64,000 nucleotides of DNA from Pseudobacillus wudalianchiensis (GTDB lineage: Bacteria; Bacillota; Bacilli; Bacillales; Domibacillaceae): positions 1 to 64,000 of the forward strand of contig NZ_MAYT01000030.1 in NCBI RefSeq assembly GCF_001685015.1, in the 5' to 3' direction. The first letter of the stretch is position 1, and each line of letters begins with the position of its first letter. Below, in pieces: positions 17,323 through 25,345 of the stretch. Below the pieces are notes generated by a model. The model saw nothing but the letters and a program-made list of their open reading frames with translations. It did not search any database and was not told the origin of the DNA. The position numbers and the translations under genes are program-made.

Positions 17323-18498
17323 ATGGACGTTACTTTTAAGAAGTTAACGGTAAATATGAAGAGGGATTTGGAGTTTGCGGCAGGCGTTGGCAGAGCTACT
17401 TTTAATTCTGAGGAGATGAGCATATCGGCACAGCGCTATAAACTACTTTTTGATTGTTCTCCACATATAGCTTGTATGCTTGATAAGCATGGATTTATTG
17501 TTGATTTGAATATAAAAATGGAAGAGTTGGCAAGTTCTAAAATAAAAGGACAGCATTTTAATACTATTTTATATGATGAACAATCTAGTTTGACGGCGGA
17601 TCTTTTTCGCGAAGCATTAGCAGGAAATACGCTGGAAGGGTATGAAACAATAAAGGACAAACAAGGTGCTCCTGTTTATATAGAATATAGAAGTATTCCT
17701 GTTGTAGTAGACAAAGAGCTGGTTGGATTATGTGTGGCAGCCAAAGACATAACAGAGAAGAAAGAGCTTGAATGGCAGAGAGAAAAGGAGCTCCATGTAG
17801 CTGCACTTGTTCAGCAAAGTGTTCTTTGTCAAACGTTAATGACAGAATCTTTGGCAATCTCTGGTCACTATGTACCTGCTCATAATATAGGGGGAGACAT
17901 GTATGTCTGGTATCAGTTAGATGAGAGTCGTTTTGGTATATTGATTCTGGATGTGATGGGCCACGGTGTGTCTGCAGCTTTAATATCCATGTCCATTCGT
18001 TCAGTTGTAGAACAATTGATTAAGAGACTTCAAGCCCCAGATTTAATTATGAAAGAACTTAACGAACATGTATATACGTTATTTAATGAACGCAGTGCCT
18101 CCCTCCATTTTTTCTCTGCGCTTTACACGGTGGTGGATGTGGAGAATAAAGAAATATACTATATCAATGCTGGACATCCTCCTGGTATTTTAATACAGAA
18201 ACACCAATGTATACGGCTTGTCTCTTCCAGCCCCCCCTTAGGGTTTTTGCGTAATACAGAGTTTAAGACGTCCATGCTTAGCTATGAGCATCCTGCAAGG
18301 ATCATCTTGTTTACGGATGGGCTGTCTGCCTGCTCAAATAATAACTCCTCAATGAATCAATCTATAACAGAAATAGAGGAGAGTTTTTTAGCGAATAAAC
18401 AGCTTGGATGCGAAGAATATGTCCAACAGGTTCTTTTACAAAGAAAGAATCCGGTAGAGCCTGATGATATTTCCCTCGTAAAGGTAGAAATTTTTTAA
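17323..18498 (+). CDS. PAS-sensor PP2C-type serine phosphatase (RsbP/SpoIIE family)
   Basis: An N-terminal PAS domain (about residues 40-150, ending in the usual DITEKKELE) is joined to a SpoIIE-type phosphatase domain (about 165-390). Metal-binding acidic motifs are all present: NIGGDMYVW, ILDVMGHGVSAAL, ILFTDGLSA and PDDISLVKVE. It should dephosphorylate the adjacent STAS protein in response to a signal read by the PAS domain. The layout recalls RsbP of B. subtilis. The GGGGAG site lies immediately before the ATG, an unusually short spacing, so the true start could be the ATG a few codons later. Confidence 0.88.
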   Translation: MDVTFKKLTVNMKRDLEFAAGVGRATFNSEEMSISAQRYKLLFDCSPHIACMLDKHGFIVDLNIKMEELASSKIKGQHFNTILYDEQSSLTADLFREALAGNTLEGYETIKDKQGAPVYIEYRSIPVVVDKELVGLCVAAKDITEKKELEWQREKELHVAALVQQSVLCQTLMTESLAISGHYVPAHNIGGDMYVWYQLDESRFGILILDVMGHGVSAALISMSIRSVVEQLIKRLQAPDLIMKELNEHVYTLFNERSASLHFFSALYTVVDVENKEIYYINAGHPPGILIQKHQCIRLVSSSPPLGFLRNTEFKTSMLSYEHPARIILFTDGLSACSNNNSSMNQSITEIEESFLANKQLGCEEYVQQVLLQRKNPVEPDDISLVKVEIF

Positions 18499-18535
18499 TC
18501 TGGACATAGAGAAACTCGGCAGGGAGGCAAAAGCA

Positions 18536-19219
18536 ATGAAAAGAAAAGGTGAGTGTGGAATACCCAAAATAAAAGCCAATCAATACAAGGGACTGGCCCA
18601 GGACAATGCTATAAAAGCGAATGATAGGAGAAGAGAAGAGGTGCTTATGTCTCCATCTTTAACATTGTCACTTGATCGATACGGGTTTGTAAAAGAGGTA
18701 AAGGCTCATGATGAAAGAATGACACTCAACGCAGCCTCTAACTTACGGAATAAGCATGCAAATGAGCTGATAGCAGACAAAAGCGGATCTTTTTTTAGTC
18801 GGTTGAAGAACGATATGAAGGAGCCAGCTTTCTTTTTGCCTGAGTTCAGATTGTATTTAAAAGAAGAAACCTATCGCTGGTTTAGAGGAATAGTCATAAA
18901 AAATGGTCAAAACGGCTATGAGCTCATTTGTCATGATATTTCAAAGGAAAAGAATGATATAGAATTTCTGGAGGATCAACAGAAAGTTTGGAGTGCAGTG
19001 GCTGATCAGGCTCCTTTATCAGTTATTCTTTCTCAACTAGCAAAAGCCATTGAAAGGCAAATCGATGGAGGGGTTTGTTCCGTTTTTTTGTACGATGAAG
19101 TGAAACAACAGTTTCAGCTTGGAGCCAGTCCCCATTTGTCGTATAACTTTAACCGGGTTACTGGTTTCTTGTTGTCTACACACCATTCTGAAGCAATGAA
19201 GGCTGTTCAAAAAAAATGA
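18536..19219 (+). CDS. PAS/GAF N-terminal part of a frameshifted GGDEF-EAL protein
   Basis: This 227-residue frame has a GGGAGG site eight bases before the ATG. It holds a PAS-like segment (about 40-145, ending in ELICHDISKEKND) and the first half of a GAF domain (SAVADQAPLSVILSQLAKAIE, CSVFLYDE). It stops at TGA directly after an A8 tract (19209-19216). In the -1 frame the protein continues without a gap through the rest of the GAF domain (IIPRILDYIPDDYRAFL) into the GGDEF-EAL part downstream. The original gene therefore spans 18536-20777 and about 747 residues. The break may be a sequencing error, a slippage site or real inactivation. Confidence 0.75.
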   Translation: MKRKGECGIPKIKANQYKGLAQDNAIKANDRRREEVLMSPSLTLSLDRYGFVKEVKAHDERMTLNAASNLRNKHANELIADKSGSFFSRLKNDMKEPAFFLPEFRLYLKEETYRWFRGIVIKNGQNGYELICHDISKEKNDIEFLEDQQKVWSAVADQAPLSVILSQLAKAIERQIDGGVCSVFLYDEVKQQFQLGASPHLSYNFNRVTGFLLSTHHSEAMKAVQKK

Positions 19220-19382
19220 ACCGCTAATCATTCCGCGAATTTTAGACTATATACCTGACGACTACCGGGCGTTTCTTCAAGAATTTCAGATCAACGGTTG
19301 TCTTCTTTTTCCGCTTGTATCTGTAAGGTTCAGGGAGATACAGGGGATTATCCTAGTTTTTTGTGAAAACGTAAAAGGATTA

Positions 19383-20777
19383 ATGGCAGGCGAGCAACAA
19401 AACAGCATGAAGCTCGTTAGGATCGCTTCCTTAGTTATTGATTATTACAACAAAGAAAAAGAGCTAAAACATACGGTCATGTACGATACTTTAACTGGTC
19501 TTCCCAACCGCTCTTCCTTAATTACAGCTATTGAAGGGGAGATTGAGCGAGATACAAACCAGCCCCTTGTTTTATTTTGTATTGACTGTGATCGCTTTCA
19601 ACTGATAAATGATTCTTTCGGATATAATACGGGAGATAGAATTTTACAGCAGCTTGCGGATAAATTAAATGAAAATCCACATAAAGAGAATATGGTTGCC
19701 CGTCTAAATGGAGATAAATTCGTTGTATTAAGTAAAAATTGTGAAGATCCAACACTATTTATTCAAAACATTCAAGCTATCTTTGATCAGCCATGGATTA
19801 TTAATGGAAAAGAAATCTATCTTACTGTAGGGATTGGCATTGCGAAGTATCCAGCGGACGGACGCGATGCTGAAACATTATTAAAGAGAGTAGAAAAAGC
19901 GCTCTACACGGCTAAGACAGAGGGGAGAAGCCATGTCTGCTTTTTTCGTAAAGAATCGGAATCTTCCTTTTCAAGTAGACTAAGCTTGGAGCAGGATCTT
20001 TATCATGCGCTCGAAAAAGAACAGTTTAGCCTTTATTATCAGCCGCAAGTAAATATGGTGACAGGAGAAATAGTTGGAGCGGAAGCACTCATGAGGTGGA
20101 AGCATCCAGTGCATGGGTACATCCCGCCTGTGAAGTTTATTCCATTATTAGAAGACATAGGTCTGATCAAGCCAGTAGGGGAATGGGTGTTAAACACAGC
20201 TTGTCATCAGCAAAAATCATGGGCTTCTAAATATTCAGCACCGTTTCATATGTCTGTAAATCTGTCTCCAAAACAATTTGAAGAAGATACGCTCGTAAGT
20301 TCGGTAAAAAAAGCTTTAAATCTATCTGGTATGAATGCAGCTCATTTAAAGCTAGAGATTACAGAAAGTATGCTTTTAAACGAGGAAGGTCGTGCTTTAG
20401 AAATGTTAAACCGGCTAAATGAAATTGGTGTAGGGGTATCCATTGATGACTTCGGTACAGGATATTCATCTCTTTCCTATCTAAAGCGGTTTCCTATTCA
20501 AACAATCAAGATTGATCGTGCTTTTGTAAAAGACATTGAACAGGATAAGAGAGATCAACTGATCATCAAAGCGATTATTGATCTTAGCCGTGCTTTAAAC
20601 GTTGGCATTATCGCCGAGGGTGCCGAAACTATTAATCAAATTAATTGTTTGAGAGAAGCTGAGTGTCACACCGTCCAAGGATACTTCTTTAGCCAGCCTG
20701 TTCCACCCGAAATATTTGAACAGAAACTACCAGAATGGACGAAACTTGCCGAAATAATTAGTAGATCACGCAAATAA
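19383..20777 (+). CDS. Degenerate GGDEF plus intact EAL domain (c-di-GMP phosphodiesterase), C-terminal part of a frameshifted gene
   Basis: The frame is open from about 19215, and the first ATG at 19383 has only a weak AAAGG site, so this is best seen as the continuation of the preceding gene. The GGDEF domain (about 35-195) carries RLNGDKF in place of the GGDEF signature, so cyclase activity is unlikely. The EAL domain (about 205-455) keeps EALMRW, the NLSPKQFEE, LEITESM, IDDFGTGYSSL and KIDRAFV motifs, and AEGAET, all expected of an active phosphodiesterase. It would lower c-di-GMP in response to the N-terminal PAS/GAF sensors. Its place next to che and rsb-like genes suggests a second-messenger output. 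Confidence 0.85.
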   Translation: MAGEQQNSMKLVRIASLVIDYYNKEKELKHTVMYDTLTGLPNRSSLITAIEGEIERDTNQPLVLFCIDCDRFQLINDSFGYNTGDRILQQLADKLNENPHKENMVARLNGDKFVVLSKNCEDPTLFIQNIQAIFDQPWIINGKEIYLTVGIGIAKYPADGRDAETLLKRVEKALYTAKTEGRSHVCFFRKESESSFSSRLSLEQDLYHALEKEQFSLYYQPQVNMVTGEIVGAEALMRWKHPVHGYIPPVKFIPLLEDIGLIKPVGEWVLNTACHQQKSWASKYSAPFHMSVNLSPKQFEEDTLVSSVKKALNLSGMNAAHLKLEITESMLLNEEGRALEMLNRLNEIGVGVSIDDFGTGYSSLSYLKRFPIQTIKIDRAFVKDIEQDKRDQLIIKAIIDLSRALNVGIIAEGAETINQINCLREAECHTVQGYFFSQPVPPEIFEQKLPEWTKLAEIISRSRK

Positions 20778-20822
20778 AAGCTAGTAGTGAACGCGTTATT
20801 AATATTTTTAGGATTATTTTAC

Positions 20823-20851
20823 TAAAAAAATTAACAGAACATAGCCGATAC
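20823..20851 (+). promoter_or_regulatory. Candidate sigma-D promoter
   Basis: GCCGATAC (20844-20851) matches seven of eight bases of the sigma-D -10 element (GCCGATAT). TAAA at 20823 supplies a possible -35 with a spacing of 17, slightly longer than the usual 14-16. Sigma-D drives motility and chemotaxis genes in Bacillus. The site sits 35-63 bp before the GAF-LuxR gene. Confidence 0.4.
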
Positions 20852-20885
20852 TACTAGTAGAAAAAGATTTGTGGGTGGAGGCTCT

Positions 20886-22952
20886 ATGAACTACTTTAAG
20901 ATATTGTTTGAAAATATTGTCAACCTGAATTCCTATATGATTAACGCACCGATTGCTGTGTATGAGTTAGAAGGAAAAAAGTTATTTAGTACCGAACTGG
21001 ATGAGGAGAGACTTCCAGAAGCAGAGGCCATCGCTTTTTTTGAAGACCTTAAACGAGTTGCCGAAAAAATTGAGAAAACAACCATTTTTACTCCTAACAG
21101 CGATCAATACTCTTCCTTTTGTTATTTTCTATCTCCGGTTTTTGAAATCGGAGATTATTCTTTATTTCTTCTTGCCGGCCCTTTCCAAAACCCAGAAGTT
21201 GTGGAGGAAGCAGAAAGAGATGCCTGGCATTTGCCATTTATTCATGCGAAAGCTCAGGAAAAGAGCTTGTTATACATGGATCGTCTGGTAGAAATGATTG
21301 CAGTTTTAGAAAGACAAACACATCTAAAAACCATTAGCCAAAAAATTAATGAAATATTTTATACTGTATATGATGCAGGTGAAAAACATGTGGATCAATA
21401 CATGGCAAGGATTTCTAGATTATTAATGCAAACAAATGAACTGGACTTCTTCGGCTACGCTAGGAAAAATGAAAATGATGTATATGAAATTGACTTAATC
21501 GAAGGAAAGAACACGGAAAGCCTTAAAGGCAAGTTTTTTCATATTGGAGAAGGGGCTTTAGGACATGCGGTCGCTTCTGAACGGGATGTCCATTGGAATC
21601 ACATAAGACACACGAACAGGGCAAAGATTCTTAACGCCCACGGAATTTTCCCGAACCATCTATACTGTTACCCGATTAAGAAAAATGACACGATAGGGGC
21701 GCTCCTATTTATTGGCACAGCGAAGGAGAAAATGGTCGATCAAGAATTGCTGCAGCTTATTTCGTTTCTTGTAAACTATCTGCAAGAAAGAAAACAGACG
21801 AAGGAAGGGCTTGTTCAAGCATCAAGAACCTGTTCTCTCTACAGTTCCTTAGTTGATTTTCTAGAAATATGCTTTTATACGAAAGATTTTAAAAATGTTA
21901 TTTATAAAATTCTAGACTTTTTTCAATCTATTTCTGAAGATCATCCAATTTGTTTTACATTAGAGAGCAAGGAGTACTTTTCAAGGGGATTGCCGAGTGA
22001 AAAAGTATATGAACAGCATAAAGAAATAGCCGATGCTGCCCTTAATACAAGCATAAAGGAAGAATTGATAGAATCAGAAGAGCATATCAGCAAGCCTTTT
22101 ACAGTGCATGGAAAGGTATACGGGCTATTGACGATTGACACTGATGGTATGAGCATCCCTGATTTCATGAAAGATATGCTCAATATTACAGCGGAAGCCG
22201 CCAGTCTAATTTACAAAAAGTTTTTAGATGAACAAAGTATCGCAACTCCAGCCTATATTAGCCGTCTTGAGCTTTTGCATGGAAGCATGAAGGAGCTTAA
22301 TACTCAAAAATACGAGTTAACAATGGCTGCAGTTGACATGACAAAGAAATTAGCACACAGCTTGAAAATAAAGGAAGAAAATATTGGGGTTTTACTAAGA
22401 GCGTGCAAAATGATTCCTTACAGCCATGCTTTTCTCATAGATAACTTTCAAGGAACCGACGAACTAGTGATTGTGGAGGAATATCTTAATTATACAACTG
22501 CAGAACAAAAGCCAGCTTTGAGACGAGCTGAGTCACAAATTCTTCTGCTTGTCTTCGCGGCGTTACGAAACGAGGATGTAGAAAAAGAATCTGATCACAT
22601 GAATCCAACGATTGCAAGCCTTTTTTTTCAACTGTATCCAGAATATAAGGGGAAAAAGGGTGAAGGTACGAACAACATCACAAGTCCGAAGAAAGAGTTC
22701 GAATCAAAAGCAATCGAAAAAATAAAGGATATCAAGGGAGTTATTATGAGCCTAAATTTAACAGCTCGTGAAAAGGAAATTCTTCATTTAGTGTTAGAGG
22801 GTCTTAACAACCACGAAGTGTCCGATTATTTAACTATTAGCGTACACACAGTTAAAAACCATATTACTAATATCTATAGGAAACTAAATGTAACGGACCG
22901 GGTGCAGGCAATGGCGAAAATATATAGAATCAAATATGAGGAAGAGGAATGA
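20886..22952 (+). CDS. GAF-domain LuxR-family transcriptional regulator
   Basis: This is a 688-residue protein. The C-terminus (about 622-685) is a LuxR/GerE helix-turn-helix: LTAREKEILHLVLEGLNNHEVSDYL, then VHTVKNHITNIYRKLNV. The central part (about 165-310) resembles a GAF domain, and a second GAF-like region lies near 325-450. The N-terminal 130 residues are a further sensory-looking module. There is no receiver domain, so it is not a classical response regulator. The upstream GTG at 20871 is rejected because GGTGGAGG lies five bases before ATG 20886. As the last gene of the locus it is the most obvious transcriptional output. Confidence 0.85.
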   Translation: MNYFKILFENIVNLNSYMINAPIAVYELEGKKLFSTELDEERLPEAEAIAFFEDLKRVAEKIEKTTIFTPNSDQYSSFCYFLSPVFEIGDYSLFLLAGPFQNPEVVEEAERDAWHLPFIHAKAQEKSLLYMDRLVEMIAVLERQTHLKTISQKINEIFYTVYDAGEKHVDQYMARISRLLMQTNELDFFGYARKNENDVYEIDLIEGKNTESLKGKFFHIGEGALGHAVASERDVHWNHIRHTNRAKILNAHGIFPNHLYCYPIKKNDTIGALLFIGTAKEKMVDQELLQLISFLVNYLQERKQTKEGLVQASRTCSLYSSLVDFLEICFYTKDFKNVIYKILDFFQSISEDHPICFTLESKEYFSRGLPSEKVYEQHKEIADAALNTSIKEELIESEEHISKPFTVHGKVYGLLTIDTDGMSIPDFMKDMLNITAEAASLIYKKFLDEQSIATPAYISRLELLHGSMKELNTQKYELTMAAVDMTKKLAHSLKIKEENIGVLLRACKMIPYSHAFLIDNFQGTDELVIVEEYLNYTTAEQKPALRRAESQILLLVFAALRNEDVEKESDHMNPTIASLFFQLYPEYKGKKGEGTNNITSPKKEFESKAIEKIKDIKGVIMSLNLTAREKEILHLVLEGLNNHEVSDYLTISVHTVKNHITNIYRKLNVTDRVQAMAKIYRIKYEEEE

Positions 22953-23613
22953 TCGATTTACAGGCTGCCGATCATTTGCTTAGGGGATTAGCTAAGAGAA
23001 GAGATAGGCGGTGCATTTCAGATTTGACTATTATAATTATAGGGAGTGAGCTGAAGCTCTTTGCTTCCTATCATTTTGTTTGCATAACAATATGAATAGA
23101 AATCAGAAAGAGTTCCAGCTCTTATTGATGTGTAATTAGACTCTTATTTCTTCGTTTGCGAATAGGTCTTTTATAGAAAAGAAAGTTAATTATCTTTATT
23201 AATAGACTTGGGCTACAAACAGCCTCCGCTTAGCTCCCTCTTTTTAAAATTCTCTGCTCCCTCATTTAACCGTAAAAACCAATAAAACAATCAAGCATCT
23301 CTAAAGAGAAGCGCATGCTGCTCCTCTTCTTTGTTAATGTTCTCTATATGAACGAATTGAAGCCTTGCCTTGTAAAAAGCAAGGTTTTTTATTTAAATAG
23401 AAAAGATTATAATGAACGTATGATATATATGTAAAAATATGGATCTTAGATGAGTGATGATATTTCATCTGTCTTAACCGATCAGCTCAATCATAGAAAA
23501 AAGGAATATATCCTATTCAATCACATAGGATTGAAACCTTCTAGGAATCTGAGTGCAAATGTTGAAATCGACAACGGGACGACTAAGCAGAAATAAAAAA
23601 AGAAGGAGACCCT
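22953..23613. other. Intergenic region of 661 bp, largely without recognisable content
   Basis: This A/T-rich stretch holds an imperfect hairpin near 23040-23070 and a terminator-like hairpin at 23363-23393. A small inverted repeat, ATCCTAT and its complement, lies at 23510-23531 before the lipoprotein gene. I find no ORF with a ribosome binding site, no riboswitch signature and no tRNA. It could contain a decayed gene or an unrecognised RNA. Confidence 0.45.
23363..23393 (+). terminator. Terminator-like hairpin in the intergenic region
   Basis: CCTTGC and GCAAGG pair around a 10-base loop and are followed by T6. It stands 410 bp after the LuxR-type gene with no gene in between, so it may end a longer transcript or an unknown small RNA. 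Confidence 0.55.
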
Positions 23614-23988
23614 ATGCAAAAACTTCTCTCGGCTTTCATACTGTTTATGTTAACGCTGACTGCAGGCTGTAGTAGTGACATGATTGGTTTTTCTGGGGAA
23701 AGCGACAGTTGGAAAGGAGAGTATTCAGCTGTTAAGAGCGACACAAATGAACACGGAGAATATCGATTTACTTACAAACACGCCGCAAGAGACACCTCTT
23801 TTAAGAACTTAACGATTATGATTCATAACGGTGAAACGGTAAGACAAGAAGATTTCTTTAAAGGAGCCACCATCGTTATTTCTATTGCCGGTTCAGGCAG
23901 CGGCCTGACTCGGGAAAGTGATCCTATTCCGGTGACAATTAAATGGGACGAGGATCAGGAAGAATCTTTTACGATGAAACCGAGATAA
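23614..23988 (+). CDS. Putative secreted lipoprotein, function unknown
   Basis: This 124-residue protein begins with a lipoprotein signal peptide (MQKLLSAFILFMLTLTAGC), with the lipobox cysteine at residue 19. The mature part is beta-rich and polar, with alternating patterns such as YRFTYKH and VTIKWDEDQEESF that suggest an immunoglobulin-like or small beta-sandwich fold. AAGGAG precedes the ATG. Two tiny membrane protein genes follow in the same direction. No family is recognised. Confidence 0.78.
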   Translation: MQKLLSAFILFMLTLTAGCSSDMIGFSGESDSWKGEYSAVKSDTNEHGEYRFTYKHAARDTSFKNLTIMIHNGETVRQEDFFKGATIVISIAGSGSGLTRESDPIPVTIKWDEDQEESFTMKPR

Positions 23989-24028
23989 CCGTTGAAAGGG
24001 CTTTACGAGCGGGGGAGGGGGTAGGAGC

Positions 24029-24214
24029 GTGAATGAGATTTGGCTAGTAATCACTAATTGTTTAATGCTTTCTTTTTTTATCGGATTGGCCTTTTGGCTG
24101 CTGAATTTCCTATTTCCTAAAAAACATTATGATATGGTGCTTGGGGTAATCCTCATTTTATCAAGTATTGGAACTATATTTTATAGCCTGAATTACATAA
24201 AAGGATGGGGGTAG
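24029..24214 (+). CDS. Small two-helix membrane protein
   Basis: This 61-residue protein has two hydrophobic segments (about residues 5-28 and 36-56) separated by a short basic loop, FPKKHYD. It starts at GTG 24029 behind GGAGG-like sequence. It is probably co-transcribed with the lipoprotein gene 40 bp upstream and ends five bases before the next mini-ORF. The family is unknown; YesK-like small Bacillus membrane proteins have a similar plan. Confidence 0.6.
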   Translation: MNEIWLVITNCLMLSFFIGLAFWLLNFLFPKKHYDMVLGVILILSSIGTIFYSLNYIKGWG

Positions 24215-24219
24215 GGCTA

Positions 24220-24312
24220 ATGGCCGCTCTCGTTTTAGGAGGAACGATTATTGCACTAGGGGTTAGCGTCATTATAAAAGTGCTGTTGCAGAATAAAGGG
24301 AAGAAACATTAG
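24220..24312 (+). CDS. Micro-protein of 30 residues with one membrane helix
   Basis: Starting five bases after the preceding stop, this frame encodes a single hydrophobic helix (ALVLGGTIIALGVSVIIKVLL) with a basic tail, NKGKKH. GGATGGGGG stands eight bases upstream of the ATG. Size, helix and positive-inside tail are those of a single-pass micro-protein. The tight spacing to the two-helix gene supports co-translation. There is no homology evidence. Confidence 0.5.
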   Translation: MAALVLGGTIIALGVSVIIKVLLQNKGKKH

Positions 24313-24435
24313 CTAGAACTTATACAGACGATTAGTTGTGTGCTTATGAACATTTTATATGCCATTATAGAGGTAGCAGGATAATGTTCTGATTCTATAA
24401 AACTCAATCATTTAGCTAGAGGGAGTGGGGGACTA

Positions 24436-25224
24436 TTGAAAACATTACTTACATATAACCAGGGCTCATCCAACAAATTTTGGAAAATTTATGTGGCGGG
24501 ACATTCATTTACAGTGACTTATGGGAAAGTGGGTACGATCGGCTCAGTGAAAGTAAAAGAGTTTGACTCAGAAGAGGTATGCCAGAAAGAAGCACAAAAG
24601 CTTATTCAATCAAAATTAAAGAAAGGTTATGTATGGGCCCAGTCATCCTATCATGTCATAAAAGAAAGCTCGATGACAGAAGAACAGTTTTGGGCGTTAT
24701 TGGAGAAGTGCAAGGAAAAGGGAGAAGAGGCAGACGAGCAAATGGAGTGGCTGGTCGCACAGTTATCGAAAAAGTCGATAAAAGATATTGTCATGTTTGA
24801 TTCTATTTTCAATCAGCATTACCACAAGTCCTATACGTCCGATTTGTGGGCGGCTGCTTATATTGTGATGGGAGGATGCTCAGACGATTGCTTTGATTAT
24901 TTCAGAGCCTGGCTGCTTTATCTTGGAAAGGAGCTGTATGAAGCGGCCATTGAAAATCCTGAAACCCTTCTTCCTTATTTTAAAATCCTAGAAGAGCAAG
25001 AAGAAATCCCCCAATTAGAAGAACTGCTGTATGTAGCAAGCCAGGCGTATGAGGAAAAAACAGGGCTCGATGATGAGGCCTATTTCAAGGTATACGATCA
25101 ATTAGCAAAAGACGATGGCACCGAGCCAGAAATGGAGTTTGACTGGGAGGAAGATGACGTAGAAGGGCTGCGCAGGAAGTTCCCGCTATTATGGAGGGAG
25201 TATGGGGAGAATCCGTTAGAGTAA
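24436..25224 (+). CDS. WGR-domain protein with C-terminal DUF4240
   Basis: The N-terminal 75 residues form a WGR domain ([33 protein letters not shown]), a fold found in poly(ADP-ribose) polymerases and bacterial MolR-type proteins and thought to bind nucleic acid. From about residue 82 ([13 protein letters not shown]) to 215 the protein matches the DUF4240 pattern, including [26 protein letters not shown]. The tail is very acidic. At 262 residues there is no catalytic PARP domain. The start is TTG behind GGGAGTGGGGG. It is a single gene closed by a terminator. A role in DNA damage or toxin-like contexts has been suggested for such domains, but nothing here proves it. Confidence 0.8.
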   Translation: MKTLLTYNQGSSNKFWKIYVAGHSFTVTYGKVGTIGSVKVKEFDSEEVCQKEAQKLIQSKLKKGYVWAQSSYHVIKESSMTEEQFWALLEKCKEKGEEADEQMEWLVAQLSKKSIKDIVMFDSIFNQHYHKSYTSDLWAAAYIVMGGCSDDCFDYFRAWLLYLGKELYEAAIENPETLLPYFKILEEQEEIPQLEELLYVASQAYEEKTGLDDEAYFKVYDQLAKDDGTEPEMEFDWEEDDVEGLRRKFPLLWREYGENPLE

Positions 25225-25286
25225 CACTAGTATTTGCTTTTTGCAGGGTGTTACATTCTTGAGAAGAATAAAATCCAAGATAGTAA

Positions 25287-25332
25287 GAAAAACCGCGCTT
25301 TAAGATTCTATTTGAGCTTAAAGCGCGGTTTC
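25287..25332. terminator. Bidirectional terminator
   Basis: AAACCGCGCTTTAAG pairs perfectly with CTTAAAGCGCGGTTT around a 12-base loop, flanked by A and T runs. It serves the WGR gene on the plus strand and the convergent SH3 gene on the minus strand. Confidence 0.88.
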
Positions 25333-25345
25333 TGCTGTTACAGAG

